Assembly (NCBI GenBank): GCA_022780515.1
Contig: JALEUV010000079.1
Span: 1-45,706, forward strand
Length of the DNA stretch: 45,706 bases
Direction of reading: 5' to 3'
From: Anaerococcus sp.
GTDB taxonomy: Bacteria > Bacillota > Clostridia > Tissierellales > Peptoniphilaceae
A program made the position numbers and the translations under genes. Below, piece by piece: positions 24,744 through 33,171 of the stretch. The notes beneath the pieces are model-generated. The model was not told where the DNA came from, did not search any database, and saw only the letters and a program-made list of their open reading frames with translations. The first letter of the stretch is position 1; every line of letters begins with the position of its first letter.

Positions 24744-26084
24744 ATGGATTTTGAAAAACTTTATCAAGAAAAATTAATAAGTGCTGAAAAGGCAGCATCC
24801 CTAGTCAAGGACGGCGATTGGGTAGAGATGGGCTGGGGCGCTACAGTTCCTGCAGTTTTTGATGAAGCTCTAGCTAAAAGGGCCAACGAACTTCACGATG
24901 TAAAGATAAGATCAGGAGTTTTGACATATAGTCCAAAGGTTGCAGAGGCTGACACAACTGGTGAGCATATAATCTATCATTCCTACCACTCAACAGGCTT
25001 TGAGAGAAAGATTATTAATGCCAACAAAAATGGTGCCTTCTTTATTCCTATCAAATATAGCGAGATAGAAAGGTATATTGCTGAGAACCTACCAAAGGCA
25101 GCAATTTCTGTAGTACAAGTTTCACCTATGGATAAACATGGTAACTTTAACTTTGGTCTATCAGCATCTCACACAATTACTTCCTTCGAAAATAGCGATG
25201 TAGTCATTTTGGAAGTAAATGATAAGATGCCAGTTGCTCTTGGTGGTTTTAAAAACTTTGTTAATATCAAGGATGTAGATTACATCTACGAAACTTCCCA
25301 CGACCTCTTGACCTTGCCAGGTTCGTCCTTCTCAGAAGAAGATGTCAAGCTAGCAAAATTTGTAGTAAAGGAACTAAGGGATGGAGATACCCTCCAACTA
25401 GGAATCGGTGCTCTACCAAACGCTATCGGTAGCGAAATTGCCAAATCTGACCTCAAGGACCTTGGTGTTCATACAGAAATGTATGTAGATTCCTTTATGG
25501 AAATGGCTAAAGCAGGAAAGATTACAGGAAGCAAGAAAAATATCAACCCAGGAAGACAAACCTATGCCTTCGCTGCAGGTCAACAAGCACTCTATGACTA
25601 CATTGATGGCAACGAAGAGCTAATGGCAGCTCCTGTTTCCTATGTAAATGACATAGACGTTATAGCAGCTCATGACAACTATGTATCAATCAATACAGCC
25701 CTCGAAATTGACCTATGGGGCCAAGTTTCAGCAGAGTCAGTAGGATCTAAGCACATATCTGGTGCAGGTGGAGCCCTAGACTTCATGCTAGGAGCTTATA
25801 GGTCTAAGGGAGGAAGGTCCTTTGTAACCCTCAAATCTTCAAGAGTAAACAAGGAAGGAAAGAGAATCTCAAACATAGTTCCTGCCTTTAAGCCTGGTAC
25901 CCAAGCTACAGGAGTAAGGTCAAATACCCAATATGTAGTTACTGAACAAGGTATAGCTAACCTCAAGGGTCTATCTACTTGGCAAGCAGCTGAAGCTCTT
26001 ATAGGACTTGCCCACCCAGATAATAGGGATGAGCTAATAAAGGCTGCAGAAGAAGCAGGTATTTGGAGAAAATCAAATAAGTAA
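24744..26084 (+). CDS. Butyryl-CoA:acetate CoA-transferase (But / 4-hydroxybutyrate CoA-transferase family)
   Basis: 446 residues, the family length. Key features are the VQVSPMDKHGNFNFGLS segment, LQLGIGALPNAIG, the probable catalytic Glu E245 in LGVHTEMYVD, and AHDNYVSINTALEIDLWGQVSAES followed by GSKHISGAGGALDFMLGA. Transfers CoA from butyryl-CoA to acetate, releasing butyrate. It has its own leader (TATAAT at 24699-24704) and terminator but follows the operon that makes its substrate. 4-hydroxybutyrate or propionate as substrate cannot be excluded by sequence alone. Confidence 0.88.
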   Translation: MDFEKLYQEKLISAEKAASLVKDGDWVEMGWGATVPAVFDEALAKRANELHDVKIRSGVLTYSPKVAEADTTGEHIIYHSYHSTGFERKIINANKNGAFFIPIKYSEIERYIAENLPKAAISVVQVSPMDKHGNFNFGLSASHTITSFENSDVVILEVNDKMPVALGGFKNFVNIKDVDYIYETSHDLLTLPGSSFSEEDVKLAKFVVKELRDGDTLQLGIGALPNAIGSEIAKSDLKDLGVHTEMYVDSFMEMAKAGKITGSKKNINPGRQTYAFAAGQQALYDYIDGNEELMAAPVSYVNDIDVIAAHDNYVSINTALEIDLWGQVSAESVGSKHISGAGGALDFMLGAYRSKGGRSFVTLKSSRVNKEGKRISNIVPAFKPGTQATGVRSNTQYVVTEQGIANLKGLSTWQAAEALIGLAHPDNRDELIKAAEEAGIWRKSNK

Positions 26085-26093
26085 GTATAAAAA

Positions 26094-26130
26094 AAGAACT
26101 CTAGGTTGTAAGGATCTAGGGTTCTATTTT
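26094..26130. terminator. Bidirectional terminator between convergent genes
   Basis: GAACTCTAG (26097-26105) pairs with CTAGGGTTC (26116-26124), one G-T pair, with A- and T-runs on the two sides. The stop codon of the minus-strand gene lies inside it. Confidence 0.85.
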
Positions 26131-26804
26131 TTGCTAAATATTGGCCTTTGGAGTTTATTTAATTTGTCGTATATGGGCATTAGAATGGCTCCTGCGTCAT
26201 TGTTTTTTTTCATAAGCCTCTCACAAATAATCAACATCCATACTACTACGTACTTGGAGAGGTAGAAGGCCTGGATGCCGTTAGCTAGGATGGACCTCCT
26301 GCCATTTATAACTATGTCATTACGGATCTTAGCAAAATACCTAAGAAGGCCCTGTCTATTGCTATCATCTTCGATTAGTTTTTCTATTAGGTAAGCCAGC
26401 ACCACTATATAGTCATCATCTAGGGGATTTACCCTAAATCTAATGAACCCATCTTCACCAAGGATTATATCTTCGCTTGAATCATGGCCCCTATAAAAGT
26501 CAAAATATTTTTCTTCATCAAAGGGAAAGAAATGTTCATAAAGAGCGTAGGTGAAGTTGGACTTGGCTATAGCATTTTTGAAAAAATCAAGGGTTTTATT
26601 TGATGAGTCAAAGCTTGCTATAAATATGGGCGATAAGATTACCAAGAGCTTTAATTTGTTACTATCATTGTCATTTTTTATATAAAAGTTCAAGTAGTCA
26701 TAAGCTTTATCACAAGTATCTTCTTGGAGCTTTTCTAATAAGTTCCTACTAGTCTCAAAATTATATAATTTTTTTGAAGTATCGCTTATTTTTTCTACTC
26801 GCAT
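26124..26804 (-). CDS. Hypothetical protein
   Basis: 226 residues, soluble, rich in Asp, Lys and aromatic residues, mainly helical in character, no signal peptide. I do not recognise a family or catalytic motif. A weakly hydrophobic segment (YLSKYVVVWMLIICERL, ~residues 180-197) may be a buried helix rather than a membrane one. It overlaps the end of the ybaK gene by 10 bases, so the two are co-translated, but this gives no functional clue. Confidence 0.75.
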   Translation of the reverse strand: MRVEKISDTSKKLYNFETSRNLLEKLQEDTCDKAYDYLNFYIKNDNDSNKLKLLVILSPIFIASFDSSNKTLDFFKNAIAKSNFTYALYEHFFPFDEEKYFDFYRGHDSSEDIILGEDGFIRFRVNPLDDDYIVVLAYLIEKLIEDDSNRQGLLRYFAKIRNDIVINGRRSILANGIQAFYLSKYVVVWMLIICERLMKKNNDAGAILMPIYDKLNKLQRPIFSKK

Positions 26805-27280
26805 GTACTTACATCACCATAGGATCCATTGTTTGCCCTTAGGTAGTCATCAGGATTAAGAATAAGGCCGTGACCGACTTCCCCAGCGCTTACCTTTATT
26901 TTTCTCATGGACCTTGCCCTCTCGTCTAGGATTACTGGGAAGTTCTTTTTCATAGCAAGGCCAGTAGTAGCACCTCTTTCGTAGCCAACGGTTTTCTTTA
27001 GGTACTTGAGGGGGAGGAGGGAGAGGGATTTAACCCCTAGATACTTGCTCGCCTTCTTGAAGTCTATGGAGCAAGGAGCTGGGATAACGAAGATATAAAT
27101 GTCCTTCTCCTTACTAATGGTAGCTATGGTCTTGAATACTCTGTTTACGTCCTCCTTATTTTTCTTTGCTATATCCATAGCTGAAGTAAAGTCACCTTCT
27201 AAGTGACTATCTGTATGTTCATATTCTATATTAAGTTTGTCTAATAATCTCATAGCATTTGTTTTAAAATGTTTTGCCAT
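26795..27280 (-). CDS. ybaK: Cys-tRNA(Pro) deacylase, YbaK/EbsC family
   Basis: 161 residues. The family pattern is clear: an N-terminal helix (TNAMRLLDKLNIEYEHTDS), VFKTIATISKEKDIYIFVIPAPCSIDFKKASKYLGVKSLSLLP with the conserved Lys after VF that positions the tRNA 3' end, then GYERGATTGLAMKKNFPVILDE. It hydrolyses Cys mischarged on tRNA(Pro) in trans. The GG at the family YxxGxxxP site reads GATTG, with a Pro only further on. Divergent from the gene at 27367. Confidence 0.9.
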   Translation of the reverse strand: MAKHFKTNAMRLLDKLNIEYEHTDSHLEGDFTSAMDIAKKNKEDVNRVFKTIATISKEKDIYIFVIPAPCSIDFKKASKYLGVKSLSLLPLKYLKKTVGYERGATTGLAMKKNFPVILDERARSMRKIKVSAGEVGHGLILNPDDYLRANNGSYGDVSTCE

Positions 27281-27366
27281 AGGAACCCCTTTCTTTTTTT
27301 AATTATACTATATATTACTTCCCATCAAATAATGGGTATATATAAAAAATAATAGAGGAGTATATT

Positions 27367-28107
27367 ATGGAAGATGAAATAATTGTTACTTTTATTAAGG
27401 ATAATTGCTATAGTGTAGAGATAGGTGATTATTTCCTTGTCTTTGATTATTATAGGGGGATTTTAAATATACCTGATGACAAAAAGACTATTTTTGTAGC
27501 TAGTAGCAAGGAGGAGGGGCACTATACTTCTGAGATTCTTAAACTTTACGATATGGAAAATTTTACCTATATCCTAAACTCAGACATAGCATACGACAAG
27601 AGTGATGACAAGGTGATTTATCTAAAGAGTAATAATTTGTCAATAGAGACCCTAAAGAACTTGTATAGGGCGAGGAATGTTCACTTTATTGAGGCCAATA
27701 AAAATTATTGGATAGGCAATGACCTAGAAATCAATACCCTTGAGCTAGGAGGAGACATAAGCCTTATCCTAAGTATAGGGGATATCAATGTTTTGTACCT
27801 AGCGACGGGATTAGTCAATGAGGCACTTGATGATAAAGACTTGGAGGGATTATTAGACCTTGACTACGATATAGACCTTGCCTTTGTACCGATTTTGGAT
27901 AAGAATTTGAATCTAAGGACGAAGAGGGTAGAGCGATTAGTAGATATGATTCGTCCTCAAATAGTCTTTCCTACAGGGCTTAAAAATCAAGAAGACCTAA
28001 GCCAAGAACTTTATAAAAATATAGACTTGCCTTATAGTGATTTTAGGTATATTGGTAAGGATATGAAAAGCTTTGTGATAGATATAGATAAGGATATTGA
28101 TTTTTAG
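27367..28107 (+). CDS. Metallo-beta-lactamase-fold protein lacking the metal motif
   Basis: 246 residues. The fold-level pattern of MBL hydrolases is visible: an opening strand pair (CYSVEIGDYFLVFDYYRG, residues ~14-31), a strand leading to the metal loop, and later SLILSIGDINVLYLATGL. The expected HxHxDH loop reads VASSKEEGHYTSEI (~44-57), keeping just the last His, and the later GDLN-type Asp site reads ATGLVNEA. It has therefore probably lost catalysis and may be a binding protein. GAGGAG precedes the ATG. I infer the family from the surrounding strands and the NCYSVE..FDYY..I pattern; moderately sure. Confidence 0.7.
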   Translation: MEDEIIVTFIKDNCYSVEIGDYFLVFDYYRGILNIPDDKKTIFVASSKEEGHYTSEILKLYDMENFTYILNSDIAYDKSDDKVIYLKSNNLSIETLKNLYRARNVHFIEANKNYWIGNDLEINTLELGGDISLILSIGDINVLYLATGLVNEALDDKDLEGLLDLDYDIDLAFVPILDKNLNLRTKRVERLVDMIRPQIVFPTGLKNQEDLSQELYKNIDLPYSDFRYIGKDMKSFVIDIDKDIDF

Positions 28108-28122
28108 TTATAGAAAAATTTA

Positions 28123-28131
28123 TGGTATAAT
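28123..28131 (+). promoter_or_regulatory. Extended -10 promoter of the degV pair
   Basis: TGGTATAAT, an extended -10 element, 53 bases before the first degV ATG; no good -35 upstream. Confidence 0.5.
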
Positions 28132-28183
28132 ATATAAATATAATTATAAATAATAGAAATAAAGGGAAGCTTAAGGAGAAAAT

Positions 28184-29038
28184 ATGGATAAAATTGCTGT
28201 AATAGTTGATTCGGGAGGAGACTTATCCCTTGAACTTGCAGAAAAATATGGGATATACCTCTTGCCCTTGTATGTAAATATAGATGGTGAATTTAAAAAG
28301 GATCGCATAGAAATAACCCCACAAGAATTCTATACTAGCATAGAAAATGGAAGCAAACTCGAAGGAACTAGCCTACCTACACCGGCAGATGTTATTAGCC
28401 TCCTAGAGAAGGTTAGAGATAATGGCTACAATAAGGTCATAGCAGTCTGCATCACTAGCAAGGTATCAGGTACCTACAACCTTTGGAAGATGGTGAATGT
28501 TGAAGGGGTGGATGTCTATTCCTTCGATAGTAAAAATCTAACTATGGCTCAAGGTTTCCTTGCCATCTATGCCAAAAAACTAATAGATGAAGGCAAAAGC
28601 TTTGAAGAAGTTATAGACAAACTAGAAGCTGCTAGGGATAGGTCCAAGGTATTCTTTACTATACCAACCTTCAAGTACATAGTTGAGGGGGGCAAGGTTC
28701 CTAAGACCTTTGGCAAAATATCTGATAAACTCGATGTTAAGCCAATAATCACAGTCAATACAGATACTGGAAGTTTTAAAATAGTTAAGTTTGCCAGGGG
28801 ACTCAAGGGCATACTCAAAAACCTCTACAGACTCGCTGAAGAAAATCTCAAGAATGCCGAAAACTACTATATGTTCATAGCCCATGGCGAAAATGAACTA
28901 AATGAGAAGTTGTATGAGAAGATAAAAGACTTTGCTGATAAGGCTAACTTGCTTGTATTAGACGAAATATCTCCAACACTTGGAGCAAATACTGGGCCAG
29001 GACTTGCGGGCTTTGCTTTCTTTAAAGAAAATGAATAA
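28184..29038 (+). CDS. DegV family fatty-acid-binding protein
   Basis: 284 residues, family length. Starts KIAVIVDSGGDLSLELAEKYGIYLLPL, the DegV N-terminus, and carries the lipid carboxylate-binding motif EGTSLPTPAD, then SKVSGTYNLW and TIPTFKYIVEGGKVPKTFGKI. DegV/FakB proteins bind a fatty acid and present it to the kinase FakA; no fakA is in this window. AAGGAG precedes the ATG. Followed 21 bases later by a paralogue. Confidence 0.9.
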   Translation: MDKIAVIVDSGGDLSLELAEKYGIYLLPLYVNIDGEFKKDRIEITPQEFYTSIENGSKLEGTSLPTPADVISLLEKVRDNGYNKVIAVCITSKVSGTYNLWKMVNVEGVDVYSFDSKNLTMAQGFLAIYAKKLIDEGKSFEEVIDKLEAARDRSKVFFTIPTFKYIVEGGKVPKTFGKISDKLDVKPIITVNTDTGSFKIVKFARGLKGILKNLYRLAEENLKNAENYYMFIAHGENELNEKLYEKIKDFADKANLLVLDEISPTLGANTGPGLAGFAFFKENE

Positions 29039-29059
29039 ATTTACTAACAGGGAGATAAA

Positions 29060-29920
29060 ATGGAAAAAATTGCTATCTTAGTAGATTCAAGTGCAGACCT
29101 ACCTAAGGAACTAAGGGAAATAGAGAATATCTACACTATTCCCTTATATATTAATATTAATGGAAAATACTATAGAGATTGGATTGATATAGGGCCTGAT
29201 GATATAGTAGCCTATAATGATGAGCATCCAGACAACCTATCCAAGACTTCAGCTCCATCACCAGGAGACCTCTTACAAGCCTTTGATAAGATAAGTGGTG
29301 ATGGCTATGATAAGATCTTTGCTGTCTTTATCAATTCAAAGTTCTCATCCACCTACCAACTAGCTAGTATGCTGGCAGAGGACTACGATGATGCAGAGAT
29401 CTTTACAATCGACTCTGAAACTGTAACTGTGGCAGAGACCCTTCTTATAGCTTACCTCAACGATTTAATCAAAGAAGGGCTTTCCTTTGAAGAGATTAAA
29501 GAAAAAATTGATGGAGTAGCAGACAAGCTTGTTATCCATGGCTGGCTTGATACAATAGAGAACATCAGGGCAGGAGGAAGAATCCAAGGAACCCTCAAAA
29601 AAGTAGCTGGCTTATTTAGCTTCCACCCAGAAATTCTAATCGGGCCAAATGCTAATATAGAGCTTAGGAAGTTAAAGATAAATTCTAAGGGGGCCATCAA
29701 GGATATTATAGCAACCAGTAGGGATAAGCTCAGTGATTCCAATAATTACTACCTTTCTATAGGCTATAGTGATGACATTGAGCCAGCCCTTGAGATAAAA
29801 GAAGCTATAGGCGATTTGATAGATGGGGCCAGGGGCTTTTATATGGGCCAACTTGGAGCAGTCATAGGAAGCCATGCCGGAAAGGGCGCCTTTGGAGTAA
29901 CCTTCCTAAGACTTGATTAA
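29060..29920 (+). CDS. DegV family fatty-acid-binding protein (second copy)
   Basis: 286 residues, starts KIAILVDSSADLPKELREIENIYTIPL, with TSAPSPGDLL, SKFSSTYQLASML and GWLDTIENIRAGGRIQGTLKKVAG at the family positions. Tandem paralogue of the preceding gene, diverged enough that the two probably bind different fatty acids, as known for FakB1/FakB2 pairs. AGGGAG precedes the ATG. Confidence 0.9.
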   Translation: MEKIAILVDSSADLPKELREIENIYTIPLYININGKYYRDWIDIGPDDIVAYNDEHPDNLSKTSAPSPGDLLQAFDKISGDGYDKIFAVFINSKFSSTYQLASMLAEDYDDAEIFTIDSETVTVAETLLIAYLNDLIKEGLSFEEIKEKIDGVADKLVIHGWLDTIENIRAGGRIQGTLKKVAGLFSFHPEILIGPNANIELRKLKINSKGAIKDIIATSRDKLSDSNNYYLSIGYSDDIEPALEIKEAIGDLIDGARGFYMGQLGAVIGSHAGKGAFGVTFLRLD

Positions 29921-29925
29921 AAAAC

Positions 29926-29954
29926 TTGACAAAAATAACTAAGGACTGTATTAT
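29926..29954 (+). promoter_or_regulatory. Promoter of the infC-rpmI-rplT operon
   Basis: TTGACA (29926-29931), exactly 17 bases, TATTAT (29949-29954), starting right after the degV stop. Confidence 0.88.
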
Positions 29955-29960
29955 ATAGTG

Positions 29961-30078
29961 TATAGACAACAAAGAAGTACCCACTCACCTGCCGACATAA
30001 GTTTGTAGGTTAATAATTAAAATTCTTAAGCTAGTAGCTTAGTCTAATTGAGGAGGGTATTTGGTACCCGCTTTTTTT
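29961..30078 (+). promoter_or_regulatory. L20-type autoregulatory leader of infC-rpmI-rplT
   Basis: The leader ends in an attenuator: GGGTA (30055-30059) pairs with TACCC (30065-30069), followed by GCTTTTTTT (30070-30078). TACCC at 29978-29982 can pair with the same GGGTA, giving the alternative antiterminator. A TAAGC/GCTTA hairpin lies between (30027-30041). Leaders of this kind in Firmicutes bind ribosomal protein L20, whose gene is third in the operon, and end transcription when L20 is in excess. Confidence 0.8.
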
Positions 30079-30102
30079 ATGTCAATACATGGAGGTATAC
30101 TT

Positions 30103-30621
30103 ATAAAAGATTTAAGAATAAACGAAGAGATAAGAGCAAACAAGGTCAGACTGATTGATGAAAATGGCAATCAAGTCGGTATAATTGATTTCAATCAAGC
30201 TTTAGATATGGCTTATGACAAAAAGCTTGACTTGGTCCTAATGAGTCCCAATGCCAAACCACCTGTAACAAGGATTATGGACTATGGCAAGTACAAGTAT
30301 GACCAAGAAAAGAAAGAAAAAGAGAATAAGAAAAAACAAAAGAATGCTCAACTTAAGGAAACAAGATTTTCACTTAATATAGAAGACAATGATTTGCAAA
30401 CCAAGGCTAATCAAAGTAAGAAATTCTTAAATAACGGGGATAAAGTAAAAGTTTCTATAAGATTTCGTGGTAGAGAGCTTGGTAGAAAAGAACCAGGCTA
30501 TGAACTAATGGATAAGTTTAAGGAAATGTTAGGAGATAGCTACAAGGTTACCAAGAATCCAAAAATGGAGGGTAGGTCCCTAGTAATGTTTTTAGAACCT
30601 AACGATGAAAAAGGAGAGTAA
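30103..30621 (+). CDS. infC: Translation initiation factor IF-3 (ATA start)
   Basis: 172 residues when started at ATA 30103, which is 7 bases after GGAGG (30091-30095) and gives the family start (M)KDLRINEEIRANKVRLIDENGNQVG. ATG 30079 is in frame but follows the attenuator T-run with no ribosome-binding site. Rare AUU/AUA starts are a known trait of infC, letting IF-3 limit its own translation. N-domain ~1-75, basic linker KEKENKKKQKN, C-domain to the end (VSIRFRGRELGRKEPGYELM). Binds the 30S subunit and checks start-codon pairing. First gene of infC-rpmI-rplT. Confidence 0.93.
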   Translation: MKDLRINEEIRANKVRLIDENGNQVGIIDFNQALDMAYDKKLDLVLMSPNAKPPVTRIMDYGKYKYDQEKKEKENKKKQKNAQLKETRFSLNIEDNDLQTKANQSKKFLNNGDKVKVSIRFRGRELGRKEPGYELMDKFKEMLGDSYKVTKNPKMEGRSLVMFLEPNDEKGE

Positions 30622-30622
30622 T

Positions 30623-30820
30623 ATGGCAAAAAAAAACAAGACAAGAAGAGCCGCTGTTAAAAGATTTAAGGTAACAGGCAGTGGTAAGATTATGAGAAGA
30701 AAGGCTTACGCTGGCCACCTTACTGCAAAAAAATCACCAAATAGAAAAAGAAGACTAAGAAAAGGAACTGAAGTTTCTAAGTCAGAATTAAAGAATGTTA
30801 AAAATTTAATCGGAGCATAG
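30623..30820 (+). CDS. rpmI: 50S ribosomal protein L35
   Basis: 65 residues, MAKKNKTRRAAVKRFKVTGS start and the L35 signature AGHLTAKKSPNRKRRLRK. AAAGGAG immediately upstream fixes ATG 30623 (an in-frame ATG at 30605 lies inside infC before that site). Starts one base after the infC stop. Confidence 0.96.
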   Translation: MAKKNKTRRAAVKRFKVTGSGKIMRRKAYAGHLTAKKSPNRKRRLRKGTEVSKSELKNVKNLIGA

Positions 30821-30830
30821 GAGGATATAG

Positions 30831-31184
30831 ATGGCAAGAGTTAAAAGAGCAGTAAACGCTAAGAAAAGACATAAAAAAGTTTTAAAACAAGCTAAGGGAT
30901 ACTACGGCTCCAAGAGCCTTCTATTCAAAACAGCTAACCAAGCAGTAATGAAATCACTTAACTATGCTTATATCGGAAGAAAGCATAGAAAAAGAGACTT
31001 CAGAAAACTATGGATTGCAAGAATCAACGCTGCTGCTAGACTAAATGGAACAAGCTATAGCAAACTTATGGGTAACCTAAAGAAGGCTAACATAGAAATC
31101 AATAGAAAAATGCTAGCAGAAATGGCAGTAAATAACCCAGAAGAATTTACAAAATTAGTAGAAATTGCAAACCAAGCTGCATAG
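30831..31184 (+). CDS. rplT: 50S ribosomal protein L20
   Basis: 117 residues, very basic: [19 protein letters not shown] and [30 protein letters not shown] are the family hallmarks. Early 50S assembly protein binding 23S rRNA, and the expected ligand of the leader at 29961-30078. AGGAGG precedes the ATG. Confidence 0.97.
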   Translation: MARVKRAVNAKKRHKKVLKQAKGYYGSKSLLFKTANQAVMKSLNYAYIGRKHRKRDFRKLWIARINAAARLNGTSYSKLMGNLKKANIEINRKMLAEMAVNNPEEFTKLVEIANQAA

Positions 31185-31919
31185 ATGATAATTAACTCTA
31201 AGCAAAACCCCAAATTTAAGTTAATAAATAAATTGAAGCAAAAAAAGTATAGGGAGAAAAGCTCATCCTTTCTTATAGAATCAAGAAAGCTAGTAGGAGA
31301 GGCGATTTCTTCCAAGGCTGATATTGAATTTATTATCCTTAAAGAGGGTTGCGATTTTGAAAGCTCTCTTCCTAGCCTATATTTCGAAGAGAGCCTTTTT
31401 AATAAAATATCAAACCTTACAAGTCCAGACGGAGTAGCTGCCCTTGTAAGAAAAAAGCCTCCCAAGGACCTCAAGGACCTATCTTCACCTAGGGTCTTGC
31501 TCCTAGATAAGATAAATGATCCAGGCAATATGGGAACTATCATAAGGTCGGCTGAGGCCTTTGGATTTTTTGATATAATCCTAAGTCCTGATACTGTAGA
31601 TATTTACAATACCAAGAGCCTTAGGGCGTCTATGGGATCAGTTTTTAGGGAAAATATTGTAAATATGACCTATGATGAAATAAGGGAGCTTAAGGCTAGC
31701 TACACAATTCTTGCTAGTGATATGGCAGGCTTAGATATAAACCAATATAATATAGGTAAGGACAATCTTATCCTTGCTATAGGAAATGAGGCCAATGGCC
31801 TTAGTGATGAAGTGAGATCTATGAGCGATACCTTTATCAAGATTCCTATGAGAGGAGAGATTGAGTCGCTAAATGCAGCAATTGCGGCATCAATCATGAT
31901 GAATAGACTTGGCTTATGA
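31185..31919 (+). CDS. SpoU/TrmH-family RNA 2'-O-methyltransferase
   Basis: 244 residues. An N-terminal substrate-binding domain (~1-95, KQNPKFKLINKLKQKKYREKSSSFLIES) precedes a SPOUT knot domain with LLLDKINDPGNMGTIIRSAEAFG (motif 1), LAIGNEANGLSDEV (motif 2) and IKIPMRGEIESLNAAIAASIMM (motif 3), the SAM-binding knot. Probably modifies 23S rRNA; the target is unknown. ATG follows the rplT stop directly with no spacer, so it is the fourth gene of that operon, as in many Firmicutes. Confidence 0.92.
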   Translation: MIINSKQNPKFKLINKLKQKKYREKSSSFLIESRKLVGEAISSKADIEFIILKEGCDFESSLPSLYFEESLFNKISNLTSPDGVAALVRKKPPKDLKDLSSPRVLLLDKINDPGNMGTIIRSAEAFGFFDIILSPDTVDIYNTKSLRASMGSVFRENIVNMTYDEIRELKASYTILASDMAGLDINQYNIGKDNLILAIGNEANGLSDEVRSMSDTFIKIPMRGEIESLNAAIAASIMMNRLGL

Positions 31920-31944
31920 TTCGGATAGACTTAAATTATTCTTA

Positions 31945-32127
31945 TACAGCAAATTAGGGATGTTGAGAGCCTTTTAAGTAACGGTTTATTGTATTCACCG
32001 ATGAAGCTTGAGATGAATTAAGTAGTCGATACGTTGACTTGCGTTAAAGTTTAGAGCGGATTTACATAGTAGATCAATTAAGGTGGTACCGCAGAATTAA
32101 TCTGTCCTTTGGAGGACGGATTTTTTT
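31945..32127 (+). promoter_or_regulatory. T-box leader of pheST, with an unusual Stem I
   Basis: The antiterminator core AGGTGGTACCGC (32081-32092) and the terminator ATCTGTCC/GGACGGAT (32099-32106 and 32114-32121) with a T-run are clear. The 5' half is not standard: I do not find the AGAGAG plus GGTGAAAG pair of a full Stem I. A hairpin CGGT..ACCG (31982-32000) carries TTC (Phe) at 31994-31996 followed by A in its loop, which is a candidate specifier. I infer regulation by uncharged tRNA(Phe) from the downstream genes. Confidence 0.75.
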
Positions 32128-32140
32128 ATTTGGAGGAAAA

Positions 32141-33163
32141 ATGGAAGAAAATATAAAAGAGGTTTTAGCTAATTTCGATGAGGAAATCAAAGAAGCTACA
32201 GATTTAGACAAGATAGAGAAGTTAAGGGTTAACTACCTAGGAAAGAAGGGAGAGATAACTTCCCTCAAAAAATCAATTGCAAAGCTATCCAAGGAAGAAA
32301 AGCCCCAAGCAGGTAAATTAATCAACGAGGCAAGCAAAAAAATAGAAAAGGTCCTAGAAGAAAAAAATGAAGAAGTCAAGGCTGACTTATTAGAGAAAAA
32401 GGTGGAGGCAGAAAAAATTGACGTAACTGCCCACTTTGATAAGGCCCACTCAGGCCACCTCGCAGTTATCAACCAAACTATGGAAGAGCTTGAGTCAATC
32501 TTCCAAAACATGGGCTTTGATGTAGTAGAAGGACCAGAGATTGATACAGTTAAATATGTATTTGATGATCTAAACTCACCTAAGGACCACCCAGCTAGGT
32601 CTACATCAGATACCTTCTATATCAATGATAAGATCTTACTAAGACCTCACACATCATCCATGCAAATAAGGGTAATGAAGGAGGGCAAACTTCCAATCAA
32701 GATGGTATCAGCTGGTAGGGTATTTAGAAATGATGAGGTAGATGCTACCCACTCACCAATGTTCCACCAACTAGAGTGCCTAGTAGTAGATGAGAAGGTA
32801 TCTATGGCCAACCTCAAGGCGACCCTTGAGACCTTTATCAAGGAAATGTTTGGAGATGATATGAAGCTAAGGTATCGTCCTCACCACTTCCCATTTACTG
32901 AGCCAAGCCTAGAAGTTGATGTAACCTGCCCAATTTGCAAGGGTAAGGGCTGTCCATCTTGTGGAAATACTGGTTGGTCAATGGAGCTATTGGGTGGAGG
33001 AATGGTTCATCCAAAGGTCCTAGAAAACTGTGGCATAGATAGTGAAAAGTACTCAGGCTTTGCCTTTGGACTAGGAGTTGATAGGATTGCCATGGTAAAA
33101 TATGGTCTAGATGATATAAGACTCCTCTATGACAATGACAAGAGATTTATAGAGCAATTTTAG
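32141..33163 (+). CDS. pheS: Phenylalanine--tRNA ligase alpha subunit
   Basis: 340 residues. N-terminal coiled coil (~1-90) for tRNA binding, then the class II catalytic core: HPARSTSDTFYI, LLRPHTSSMQIRVM (motif region 1), SAGRVFRNDEVDATHSPMFHQLE (motif 2) and FAFGLGVDRIAMVKYGLDDIRL (motif 3). Charges tRNA(Phe) as an alpha2beta2 enzyme with PheT. The insert CPICKGKGCPSCGNTG holds two Cys pairs, a common extra in Firmicutes PheS. AGGAGG-like site (TGGAGG) upstream; leader T-box controls the operon. Confidence 0.96.
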   Translation: MEENIKEVLANFDEEIKEATDLDKIEKLRVNYLGKKGEITSLKKSIAKLSKEEKPQAGKLINEASKKIEKVLEEKNEEVKADLLEKKVEAEKIDVTAHFDKAHSGHLAVINQTMEELESIFQNMGFDVVEGPEIDTVKYVFDDLNSPKDHPARSTSDTFYINDKILLRPHTSSMQIRVMKEGKLPIKMVSAGRVFRNDEVDATHSPMFHQLECLVVDEKVSMANLKATLETFIKEMFGDDMKLRYRPHHFPFTEPSLEVDVTCPICKGKGCPSCGNTGWSMELLGGGMVHPKVLENCGIDSEKYSGFAFGLGVDRIAMVKYGLDDIRLLYDNDKRFIEQF

Positions 33164-33171
33164 GAGGAGAT

